A DNA stretch of 5,131 bases from Anaerolineae bacterium. GTDB taxonomy: Bacteria > Chloroflexota > Anaerolineae > 4572-78 > J111. The position numbers were made by a program, and so were the translations under genes. The stretch lies in contig JAGRCC010001001.1 in assembly GCA_020433785.1 (NCBI GenBank), positions 1 through 5,131 on the forward strand, given 5' to 3'. Every line of letters begins with the position of its first letter. Position 1 is the stretch's first letter. The notes under the pieces are model-generated. The model was not told the DNA's origin. It ran no database searches and saw only the letters and a list, made by a program, of their open reading frames with translations. This document shows positions 1-5,103 of this stretch, piece after piece.

Positions 1-845
1 ATACTGGCGATGAGCACCACAATCACCCCGATGACGCTGGTAAAGACCTGCTTGGTCTCCATAGTTTCCCTAATTTCCGGCTTGAGCGTTTGCCAGGAAT
101 CAACCTCGACGTCCGGCAGCGCGGCCTGCAATTGGGTCAAAACCGCCTGTTCTTGGCCGACATTTTGTAATGTCAGGGTTACTTCAGTGACTTGCCGGCG
201 CAGGTTGTACAACGTTTGGGCTTCCGGCAGGGTCATAAAGACCAGTCGCTCTTCCGCTTCCCGCATGCCCAGATCGTAAATACCGACAATGGTCATGGTC
301 CGCTGGCGCATTTGGCCGCGTTTACTGCGCCCCAACAGGTTGACCCGATCCCCGACATCGACCTTCAGCAGGTCGGCCAACCCCTGCCCAATCACAATCG
401 CGTCGCCATCGTCAACCGACAGGTAGCGCCCCCGACTGATATTTTCAGCCTGGATACTGACGGGCGCTTCAACAGCCGGTTCAAGGCCGGTAATGCTCAC
501 CGGGAAAGAGCCTTCAGCGCTGGTGATAATCCCGGCGGTGTTGATGCGTTTGGCGGCCGTTTCCACCTGGGGTTGAGCACGAGCCGTTTGCACTACGGCG
601 TCAGCATTATCCAGGGGATACATGGGCAGCAGGCTGGCTTTGGCGCGATAGCCGGGCGCATGGAGCTGGATGTTGCCCCCATATAGGCGCACGGCATTGC
701 CAAAAATCGCCTTATCAGAGCCGGTGATCATGCCGTCAAAGAAGAGGAGTAATATCAGCCCCAACACAATGGCGATCAGAGCGACTGCGGTACGCCGCCA
801 GTTACGCCACATATTGTGCCAGGCCAGTTTAACAAAACTACTCAT
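1..845 (-). CDS. ABC transporter permease, MacB/LolC/FtsX type (N-terminal 281 residues, cut by window edge)
   Basis: This is the membrane subunit of an ABC exporter of the MacB/LolCDE/FtsX class. Family members move substrates or proteins out of the membrane with an ATPase partner, which is not seen here. Reading from the ATG at 845 gives 281 open residues to the edge. The start is basic ([12 protein letters not shown], residues 8-19), followed by a first membrane helix at about 20-40 ([15 protein letters not shown]). A long extracytoplasmic domain of the MacB_PCD type fills about 41-265, with typical segments such as VDVGDRVNL (162-170) and [10 protein letters not shown] (185-194). A second helix begins at about 267 ([15 protein letters not shown]). 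An in-frame TAA lies nine codons upstream, so 845 is the only good start. The visible part is intact. Substrate is unknown, and the C-terminal helices and any ATPase gene lie to the left or elsewhere. Confidence 0.9.
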   Translation of the reverse strand, partial: MSSFVKLAWHNMWRNWRRTAVALIAIVLGLILLLFFDGMITGSDKAIFGNAVRLYGGNIQLHAPGYRAKASLLPMYPLDNADAVVQTARAQPQVETAAKRINTAGIITSAEGSFPVSITGLEPAVEAPVSIQAENISRGRYLSVDDGDAIVIGQGLADLLKVDVGDRVNLLGRSKRGQMRQRTMTIVGIYDLGMREAEERLVFMTLPEAQTLYNLRRQVTEVTLTLQNVGQEQAVLTQLQAALPDVEVDSWQTLKPEIRETMETKQVFTSVIGVIVVLIAS

Positions 846-851
846 GGGTTG

Positions 852-859
852 CCCCCCCC
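852..859 (-). promoter_or_regulatory. G8 tract acting as ribosome binding site of the ABC permease
   Basis: On the minus strand an uninterrupted run of eight G lies six bases before the ATG at 845, where a Shine-Dalgarno sequence should be. No other purine-rich site is near. A homopolymer of this length in the binding site could vary in length by slippage and so alter spacing and translation. That consequence is inference. Confidence 0.45.
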
Positions 860-904
860 GTCGGTGGGTTTAAGGCTATCCTGATTCCCTTAACACGTTA
901 TATT

Positions 905-950
905 TCAAAAAAGACAAAAAGAGGGATATCGGTGGTTTACGATACCCCTC
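905..950 (-). terminator. Intrinsic terminator pointing toward the ABC permease gene
   Basis: On the minus strand GAGGGGTATC (950-941) pairs with GATATCCCTC (930-921) over 10 bp with one G-U, around a 10-base loop. It is followed by TTTTTGTCTTTTTT. On the plus strand the same stem has a mismatch and no T-run, so the direction is minus. It lies about 60 bases before the permease start with no minus-strand gene ending just upstream. It therefore either insulates the permease or acts as a leader attenuator. Confidence 0.7.
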
Positions 951-959
951 CCATATTCT

Positions 960-968
960 ATCATAGCA
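960..968 (-). promoter_or_regulatory. Extended -10 promoter element (candidate) before the leader terminator
   Basis: The minus strand reads TGC-TATGAT, a TGn extended -10 with 5 of 6 matches to TATAAT. No good -35 is found 16-18 bases upstream. Transcription would start near 953, directly before the hairpin at 950-921, so most transcripts would be very short unless the terminator is bypassed. This is a motif match only. Confidence 0.25.
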
Positions 969-1037
969 CAAAACGCTACGGTTGTGATTAGCCATTCGGT
1001 CAGTCTTTATCCTAATCAGGTCGAGAGTTTTAATATC

Positions 1038-1112
1038 GCCAGCGGTTAAAGCTAGCGTAACCCGTTGCTTTGCGGCAAGAGATTTGAGAGGAAACAGTCA
1101 GGGGAGGTAATT
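1038..1112 (-). promoter_or_regulatory. Possible structured leader upstream of the terminator (unassigned)
   Basis: On the minus strand this gene-free stretch can form GCTAGC/GCTGGC (1056-1051 with 1043-1038, one G-U). An alternative pairing is GGTTA/TAACC (1062-1058 with 1048-1044). It carries GCCGCAAAGCAACGGG (1076-1061), which recalls the CGCAAAGC-ACGGG core of class I cyclic-di-GMP riboswitches. The upstream hairpin with a GNRA loop expected of that class was not found. TACCTCCC (1109-1102) could pair with GGGAGG of the terminator's 5' side and act as an anti-terminator. Real function is unproven. Confidence 0.18.
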
Positions 1113-1147
1113 GGTTTTGACCCTTGGGCCCCTGCTTCTTGCCATTG

Positions 1148-1180
1148 AAAGTATTTTCGGACAACCGGCTAAATACCTTT
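1148..1180. repeat. Long imperfect hairpin
   Basis: AAAGTATTT (1148-1156) pairs with AAATA-C-CTTT (1171-1180) with one bulged C, and CGG/CCG (1158-1160, 1165-1167) close an inner loop. There is no T-run on either side, so it is not an intrinsic terminator. The right arm overlaps the beginning of the open frame of the gene remnant, so it may mark the breakpoint where the 5' part of that gene was lost. Confidence 0.4.
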
Positions 1181-1433
1181 GGCCCTTACTCCTCCTCATC
1201 TAGAGATCTCGTTCCGCGTACCCGACGGGTTGGCCCCCGGCTTCTATCGGCTGGAAGTGCGCTCCCTCTTTGGCGCAAATGATATCCGCACCGGCATCTA
1301 TAAAACCATCCTTGAAGTGAAATGAAGCGCCGCCGACGGTAGCGAGACCGACCCCCTTGTCCCTGAGCCGGACACCCCCTCGCCTGATCTCGATTTACCG
1401 GATCTCAACTTAGGTAGTTTGTTCAACCTATAG
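1173..1433 (+). pseudogene. 3' remnant of a gene ending in an Ig-like (possibly DUF4469-type) domain plus acidic tail
   Basis: The frame is open from 1173, after a TAA at 1170, and has no ATG. From 1203 it reads like the last strands of a beta-sandwich domain: EISFRVPDGLAPGFYRLEVR, then a stretch ending in TGIYKTILEVK. The PxGxYxLEVR pattern followed by RTG and a closing L-x-V strand resembles, from memory, the C-terminal Ig-like DUF4469 domain of HU/IHF-like DNA-binding proteins. A generic secreted Ig-like domain is an alternative. A TGA stands at 1323-1325. The same frame then continues for 35 codons as an acidic, proline-rich tail (PEPDTPSPDLDLPDLNL) to TAG at 1431. The missing 5' part and internal stop point to a decayed gene. 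A terminator 38 bases after the final stop fits its original transcription direction. Confidence 0.55.
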
Positions 1434-1470
1434 GCCAATCCCATAATTCATCTCGAATTGAGAAACACTG

Positions 1471-1506
1471 CAAAAGCCCCGAACCCGCTGTGGTTTGGGG
1501 CTTTTG
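1471..1506. terminator. Strong bidirectional intrinsic terminator
   Basis: Arms 1471-1485 and 1492-1506 form a 15-bp stem (CAAAAGCCCCGAACC with GGTTTGGGGCTTTTG, one G-T) around the 6-base loop CGCTGT. The A-run and T-run inside the arms make it usable from both sides. It can serve the plus-strand remnant ending at 1433 and the minus-strand chemoreceptor operon ending at 1609. Confidence 0.85.
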
Positions 1507-1524
1507 GCATGGCAATAACCTGTC

Positions 1525-1612
1525 TCAGCCCTCTCCAAAACCTAGCCCGCTAGAGGAAAGTATCGCTAAAGCGATTACTACGAACCTTTATTTTCGTAAT
1601 AAGGCTGGCTAG
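1525..1612. repeat. REP-like multi-hairpin repeat overlapping the chemoreceptor stop codon
   Basis: The outer arms CTAGCC (1542-1547) and GGCTAG (1607-1612) enclose two small hairpins. One is ATCGC-TAAA-GCGAT (1562-1575). The other is CCTT(T)ATT-TTCGT-AATAAGG (1585-1604). The whole could fold as a branched structure. It contains TAGAGGAAAGTA (1551-1562), which recurs twice at 4396-4430. Its start (TCAGCCCTCTC, 1525-1535) is the reverse complement of 4801-4811, and CTCTCCAAAA (1531-1540) recurs at 4826-4835. The right arm covers the TAG stop at 1609-1611, so the repeat reaches the very end of the gene. Confidence 0.6.
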
Positions 1613-3576
1613 TATCGCCCGTTTGTTGCAACTACCGGCAGCGCTTCGCGGTCGTGTCTATTCTGCTTAGATGCATAAGCTGGCGCGAAATAGTTCGTTT
1701 CGGGTTGTATAGCCGGGTGAGCTTTGTTATTGGACAACTTAAACTGAGCGACTACCTCTTGCAGACTTTGCGCCATTCGATCAAGGGTCTGGGCCGAGCT
1801 GTTGATCTCCTGTACCTGGGCACTCATCTCTTTGGTTGAGGTGCTGACTTCTTCTATAGCGGCGCTATTTGTTTTGCTTACCTGAGCAATGCTATCAATG
1901 GCCTGGAAGACTTCGCCGGAACCAGCAGCCATCTCCTCGGTGGCGGCGCTGTTTTCTTCAATCACCGCTGAGACACTTTCCATAGCACTGCCGAGTTCGT
2001 ACGAGGCCGAACTCATTTGCCGCGTGGCGGTAGTGATGGCTTTAACCTGGTTATCCACAGCTTCAACCGCTTTAAGGATGTCGGCCAATGCTTGGCCGGC
2101 TTCAGTCGCGCGACTGAAGCCACTTTTAACCTCGTTAGTCCCATTTTCCATAGCCGAGACGGCTTCTGCAACGGTCTGTTGAATACCCTGGATCAGGCCT
2201 GCTATCTCTTTAGTGGCACCGGCAGATTTCTCAGCCAGCTTGCGAACCTCATCGGCGACAACAGCGAAGCCTTTGCCATGTTCGCCGGCCCGAGCCGCCT
2301 CGATAGCCGCATTAAGAGCCAGCAGGTTGGTTTGGGAGGCGATGTCGTCGATGGTTTGGATGATAGCCCCAATCTGTTGAGAACGTTGGCCCATTTCCTC
2401 GACCTTTTGAGCAGAGAGGCCGACTGTATTTTTGATGCTTTCCATACCTTGAATGGTATCATCGACAACTCTGGCTCCGTAGCGGGCGGTCTGTGCCGCG
2501 TTGGCTGCGCCATTGGCCCCCGCTTGGGCATTGTCTGTGACTTGTTGAATGGCCGCCCCCATCTGATTGGTAATGTCGGTAGACTTAGCGATAGCTACAG
2601 CTTGTTCTTGTGCGCCCAAAGCCACGCCCTCAATGGCGCGGGTCACCTGTTCAACGGAGCTTTTGGTTTGTAGGGTTGATTGCGATTGTTGTTGCGCTCC
2701 AAAAGCCAACTGTTGAATGGTAGCATTAATTTGGTCGGTAGCCTGGCCGGCATTGTTAGCGATACGGGCCAGTTGGCTCGATGCGGCACCAATGGAAGAG
2801 GCGTTGTTGGCTACCTGATTGAGCAATTGGTGTATCTTTTCTATCGTCAGATTGACGCTAAACTTGAGTTGGTTGAGATGAGCATCATCATTATCAACAA
2901 CGAGCTTTTGTGACAGGTCACCGGAGGCAATGGCCGCCATCATCTGGCTAACCTCATCAACAACGGTTTCTACCCCCTCAAGATGTTTTCGGTGCGCTAA
3001 GAATTGGCGCGTCAAAATGAGGATAAAATAACATGCTATTGCTGCTTGTATAATGGCGGCCGCATAGTGCCAGATAATAAAATCTAAGCCAAAGCCATAG
3101 TTACAGACAACGATAGGCACACCAAAAACCGTAACAGACTGCATTTGTAAAAGGCCAAATACCGTATGGTGGATGGCCACGACAACGGTGGCAACCAAAA
3201 CCGGCACGGTGTCTCGATAGCGCATCAGAAAAGCGATAAGCATAAAATAATGAAAGTGGGCCTCAATTCGGCCAAAATGTTGCTGAACGAATATGGCAAA
3301 GTAAGCAATCAGCGAAACCCCGACAATGGCTCTAAAAAAAACGGTACCCCGATAGAAATGATAGGCTGTGTAGACTAATCCGAAGATGATCCCCCCGCCT
3401 ATCAGCCCTAATCCGTATGTGCTGTAAGTAAAGGCCATAAGGGTACTGGCTACAACCCAGTGGGCAAACAGCAGATAGAGCATTTGCCGGTCCGCTTCTT
3501 CAAAGTCTACTTGAAAAGCTTGCCGGGTAGCGGGAGATAGGCTTTTATCATAAGCCAAGAATAGCTGATTAAACAT
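1609..3576 (-). CDS. Methyl-accepting chemotaxis protein with six-helix histidine-rich membrane sensor, 655 aa
   Basis: A transmembrane chemoreceptor that should control CheA/CheW arrays for motility. Residues 1-33 are a short cytoplasmic head. Residues 34-190 form about six hydrophobic segments (about 34-51, 55-75, 80-98, 109-120, 123-144, 165-190) in place of a periplasmic sensor. This part carries His39, 73, 100, 107, 109, 136, 137 and 170, including EAHFHYF and AIHHTVF around a YRD motif. A HAMP-like linker follows (about 191-255, with ASGDLSQKL). The coiled-coil signalling domain spans about 260-612, with the universal hairpin tip at about 407-451 ([33 protein letters not shown]). The C-terminus lacks a CheR/CheB docking pentapeptide. 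The ATG at 3576 is chosen because it has AAGGA nine bases upstream and overlaps the SCO stop. A longer frame to 3699 would only overlap SCO. No che genes are nearby. Ligand is unknown; copper, heme or redox state is a guess from context. Confidence 0.95.
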   Translation of the reverse strand: MFNQLFLAYDKSLSPATRQAFQVDFEEADRQMLYLLFAHWVVASTLMAFTYSTYGLGLIGGGIIFGLVYTAYHFYRGTVFFRAIVGVSLIAYFAIFVQQHFGRIEAHFHYFMLIAFLMRYRDTVPVLVATVVVAIHHTVFGLLQMQSVTVFGVPIVVCNYGFGLDFIIWHYAAAIIQAAIACYFILILTRQFLAHRKHLEGVETVVDEVSQMMAAIASGDLSQKLVVDNDDAHLNQLKFSVNLTIEKIHQLLNQVANNASSIGAASSQLARIANNAGQATDQINATIQQLAFGAQQQSQSTLQTKSSVEQVTRAIEGVALGAQEQAVAIAKSTDITNQMGAAIQQVTDNAQAGANGAANAAQTARYGARVVDDTIQGMESIKNTVGLSAQKVEEMGQRSQQIGAIIQTIDDIASQTNLLALNAAIEAARAGEHGKGFAVVADEVRKLAEKSAGATKEIAGLIQGIQQTVAEAVSAMENGTNEVKSGFSRATEAGQALADILKAVEAVDNQVKAITTATRQMSSASYELGSAMESVSAVIEENSAATEEMAAGSGEVFQAIDSIAQVSKTNSAAIEEVSTSTKEMSAQVQEINSSAQTLDRMAQSLQEVVAQFKLSNNKAHPAIQPETNYFAPAYASKQNRHDREALPVVATNGRY

Positions 3577-3590
3577 TATGGGTGTTCCTT
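3574..3590 (-). promoter_or_regulatory. Stop-start overlap TAATG and internal ribosome binding site coupling SCO to the chemoreceptor
   Basis: On the minus strand AAGGA (3590-3586), encoding part of the last Lys-Glu residues of SCO, lies nine bases before ATG (3576-3574). The SCO stop TAA (3578-3576) shares its last A with that ATG. This fixes the chemoreceptor start and predicts translational coupling. Confidence 0.8.
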
Positions 3591-4199
3591 TTTTATAGTA
3601 AATGATGAATGGGTTGCTTGTAGACTTAAAGTTTGTAAATCGGCTAAAATGGTATCGGGCTGGGGGGGATTGTCGGTATAGGTTCGTTTTAGCACCCAAT
3701 CATCGCCCTCTCGTTGTAAAAGATAGATGAAGGCGGAGTGTTGAACTATCTCCGGGTTTGTTAGCGAAGGAGAAAACGAAACGTCAAATTCTCTAACAGC
3801 CTGGCTCATTGCCGCTGCGGACAAGTTATAGCCTCTGAAATCTTCGTGGAAGATCTTCGCGTATTTGTCGGCGCTCCCGGGCAGAGGTTGTTCGCCCGGT
3901 AACGGCAGACCAATAAAAACAACAGCTAAATCTTCTTCAGGATACTCAGCCTGGTAACTGACATAAACATTTCGTAAGGCAGCCATCGATATGGGGCAAA
4001 CCGTGCCGCAACCCACATACCCCCAAAAAACAAGCATCTTATCTTCCTGGCCCTCGGCCAGAAAAGCGGCGCTGATCTGCTTCTCTTGCCCCAGCCTGTT
4101 ACTCACGTAGTTCCCCAGACCGATAAAGGGCATAGCTATAACCAAGACCACGTTAAAAACGAGTATGGTAATGCCGATAAGCTTTTTTTGGAAAGTCAT
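3576..4199 (-). CDS. SCO1/SenC/PrrC-family protein, membrane-anchored, 207 aa
   Basis: A thioredoxin-fold protein held on the outer face of the membrane by one N-terminal helix (about 8-28, [20 protein letters not shown]). The family binds copper for CuA assembly of cytochrome c oxidase, or acts as a thiol-redox factor in signalling (SenC/PrrC). The metal site is complete: [11 protein letters not shown] places Cys64 and Cys68 in CxxxCP, and His154 sits in QHSAFIYL. The 86-residue gap from the second Cys to the His matches what is recalled for Bacillus Sco (Cys49 to His135). Length is normal for the family. The ATG at 4199 has a TAA three codons upstream and no clear Shine-Dalgarno, so expression may be weak or leaderless-like. 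An internal start at Met23 would cut the anchor. It is first in an operon with the chemoreceptor, and no oxidase genes are visible. Homopolymers A7 (near the start) and C7 (about codons 177-179) occur in the gene. Confidence 0.9.
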   Translation of the reverse strand: MTFQKKLIGITILVFNVVLVIAMPFIGLGNYVSNRLGQEKQISAAFLAEGQEDKMLVFWGYVGCGTVCPISMAALRNVYVSYQAEYPEEDLAVVFIGLPLPGEQPLPGSADKYAKIFHEDFRGYNLSAAAMSQAVREFDVSFSPSLTNPEIVQHSAFIYLLQREGDDWVLKRTYTDNPPQPDTILADLQTLSLQATHSSFTIKKEHP

Positions 4200-4279
4200 A
4201 GGCGTTTAGAAATTGTTTACAAATAACTTTTCAGTTTAGAAGATTAGAGACAAGAGATTGCGACAGTAAAAAAACTCAG

Positions 4280-4296
4280 CGATAATACAGTTATCG
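4280..4296. promoter_or_regulatory. Perfect 6-5-6 dyad in the SCO upstream region
   Basis: CGATAA-TACAG-TTATCG is a perfect inverted repeat. On the minus strand it is followed by CTGAG and seven T, giving a weak terminator-like look, but the AT-rich 6-bp stem is short. An operator or leader hairpin is equally likely. Confidence 0.3.
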
Positions 4297-4307
4297 TCCC
4301 CCTAGCA

Positions 4308-4336
4308 ACATTACGCCATAAAAGTTACGTAAACAA
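4308..4336 (-). promoter_or_regulatory. Weak sigma-70-like promoter candidate for the SCO-chemoreceptor operon
   Basis: The minus strand reads TTGTTT, 17 bases, TAATGT, each box matching the consensus at about three positions. The -35 lies inside the right arm of the ATTGTTTAC repeat, so a binding protein would block it. A leader of about 100 bases would result. This is the best candidate found, but it is poor. Confidence 0.2.
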
Positions 4337-4384
4337 TAAAATGCGGCTTTTAGTATGCTTGCAATTCGTTTCGCCCTCTCTAAA

Positions 4385-4492
4385 TTGTAGCCCTATAGAG
4401 GAAAGTAACTTAGCCTTATAGAGGAAAGTAACGTTGCTCCTAAGGGAAAGTAACGTTGCTCCTAAGGCAACAGAATATCGTTAGGGCTACAA
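4385..4492. repeat. Hairpin-bounded tandem-repeat cluster (TAGAGGAAAGTA family)
   Basis: Perfect 11-bp terminal inverted repeats, TTGTAGCCCTA (4385-4395) and TAGGGCTACAA (4482-4492), enclose a tandem array. Two identical 22-bp units beginning GAAAGTAACG lie at 4424-4445 and 4446-4467. They are preceded by a diverged 23-bp unit (4401-4423). The word TAGAGGAAAGTA occurs at 4396 and 4419, and also at 1551. GTTGC-TCCTAAG-GCAAC (4455-4471) makes an inner hairpin. No coding frame is apparent. It looks like a non-autonomous intergenic repeat that has partly duplicated in tandem. Confidence 0.75.
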
Positions 4493-4658
4493 CATTATTT
4501 CCCCCGACCTATAAAACGCTCAACTTACTCTCTCCAGGCTTTGTTGTTCAGGCCACGATTATTCAGGTATCGTTTTGACTTGACCGGTCTCTACAGTACG
4601 CAGGTTTGTTGCATAAGCGATTACCTGTTTCAATTTGTCAGCAGTGACTTATGTCCGG

Positions 4659-4687
4659 TTGTCAGCCTCATAGAAGCGCGATATAAT
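4659..4687 (+). promoter_or_regulatory. Near-consensus sigma-70 promoter with no recognised gene behind it
   Basis: TTGTCA (4659-4664), a 17-base spacer and TATAAT (4682-4687) give 11 of 12 consensus matches at ideal spacing. The predicted start is about 4694. Directly downstream lie a perfect palindrome and repeat DNA, not a credible gene. It may drive a small RNA or a gene beyond 5131. The word TTGTCAGC is also present 24 bases upstream at 4635. Confidence 0.6.
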
Positions 4688-4700
4688 GAAAATAGCTCCT

Positions 4701-4715
4701 CAATGGTTACCATTG
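4701..4715. promoter_or_regulatory. Perfect 15-bp palindrome just downstream of the plus-strand promoter (operator candidate)
   Basis: CAATGGT-T-ACCATTG has 7-bp arms around a single T and sits at about +8 to +22 of the predicted transcript, a usual place for a repressor site. A partial second copy (GTTACCAT) is at 4751-4758. As RNA it would be only a weak hairpin because of the tight turn. Confidence 0.4.
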
Positions 4716-4800
4716 TAGGGGCTTTACGAAACACCTGACTGGCATCACCTGTTACCATGTTGTTATTACCCCGCCGAGTACAAAGTCGCAGCCAGGTTAA

Positions 4801-4841
4801 GAGAGGGCTGAAGCCTGAGCTACCGCTCTCCAAAATCTACC
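4801..4841. repeat. REP-like repeat related to the one at 1525-1612
   Basis: GAGAG (4801-4805) and CTCTC (4826-4830) bracket the small palindrome GGCTGAAGCC (4806-4815). The 11 bases at 4801-4811 are the reverse complement of 1525-1535. CTCTCCAAAA at 4826-4835 equals 1531-1540 in direct orientation. This suggests a dispersed intergenic family. Confidence 0.45.
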
Positions 4842-4942
4842 GACCATAACCAACCTAAATAGCCTTCTCAAATTGATCAACCCCGTATAAAAAGCGGCTA
4901 TGGCTCATAGACAAAATGGATAAAAGACGTGTGATCCAGCTC

Positions 4943-5010
4943 AGTCACTCCCGCATGCTTTTACTGGGAAGAGCCTGCTGGATGCCCGATAAAGACATTC
5001 GGGCATGACT
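4943..5010. repeat. 68-bp REP/MITE-like element
   Basis: The outer arms AGTCACTCCCG (4943-4953) and CGGGCATGACT (5000-5010) are inverted repeats matching at 9 of 11 positions. Inside, ATGCCCGA (4982-4989) and TCGGGCAT (4999-5006) form a perfect 8-bp stem. TCCC/GGGA near 4949-4969 makes an imperfect second hairpin. There is no T-run and no open frame. It resembles common bacterial intergenic hairpin repeats. Mobility is not shown. Confidence 0.65.
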
Positions 5011-5076
5011 ATTGCCTCCATTTCTATGACCTCCTTGGAATCCATATTGAGCCAAAATAAATTTAGATCAGTGGAA

Positions 5077-5103
5077 ATCCGTTCAATCCGTGTGATCCGT
5101 GTC
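5077..5103. repeat. Three tandem 9-bp units (ATCCGTnnn)
   Basis: ATCCGT begins at 5077, 5086 and 5095, an exact 9-bp period over 27 bases. The reverse strand reads as repeated CACGGAT words, which I recall as a frequent low-complexity intergenic motif in several bacterial phyla. No function is claimed. Confidence 0.7.

Larger units (their letters stand above)
846..1172. other. Gene-free stretch between ABC permease and gene remnant
   Basis: No open frame with coding character was found on either strand. The stretch holds the G8 ribosome binding site, the minus-strand terminator, the extended -10 motif and the possible leader described separately, plus an imperfect hairpin at 1148-1180. The rest shows nothing recognisable. 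Confidence 0.6.
4212..4337. repeat. Inverted repeat pair upstream of SCO (candidate operator region)
   Basis: ATTGTTTAC-AAAT-AACTTTT on the plus strand (4212-4231) recurs on the minus strand as ATTGTTTAC-GT-AACTTTT (4337-4320). The two arms face each other across about 90 bases. The left arm contains TTGT-TT-ACAA and the right contains the palindrome TTACGTAA (4325-4332). The left arm lies 12-32 bases before the SCO start, so a protein bound to both arms could repress the operon. AT-richness makes chance possible. Confidence 0.35.

Noticed and set aside
192..686. Plus-strand open frame of 164 codons (and the shorter ones at 10-279 and 670-873)
   Set aside because: They lie antisense to the ABC permease, whose minus-strand frame has clear membrane and domain character; no ribosome binding sites.
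1038..1112. Firm call of a cyclic-di-GMP riboswitch
   Set aside because: Only the CGCAAAGC-ACGGG segment is similar; the GNRA-capped hairpin and closing stem of the class were not found.
1654..3378. Plus-strand open frames opposite the chemoreceptor (1654-1839, 1889-2182, 2017-2673, 2680-2913, 3166-3378) and the minus-strand frame at 2202-2531
   Set aside because: They are shadows of the signalling and membrane domains and match nothing recognisable.
3577..3699. 41-residue N-terminal extension of the chemoreceptor
   Set aside because: It overlaps the SCO 3' end in another frame, has no family character, and the downstream ATG at 3576 has a good ribosome binding site and stop overlap.
4385..4492. 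CRISPR array
   Set aside because: The 22-bp units are directly adjacent without spacers and there are only two exact copies; no cas gene.
4541..4833. Open frames at 4541-4738 (plus) and 4630-4833 (minus)
   Set aside because: Both cross a promoter, a palindrome and repeat DNA, lack ribosome binding sites and have no coding character.
5073..5103. tRNA T-arm (GTTCAATCC)
   Set aside because: The flanks do not form a 5-bp T stem and no acceptor or anticodon arms fit; it is part of the 9-bp repeat.
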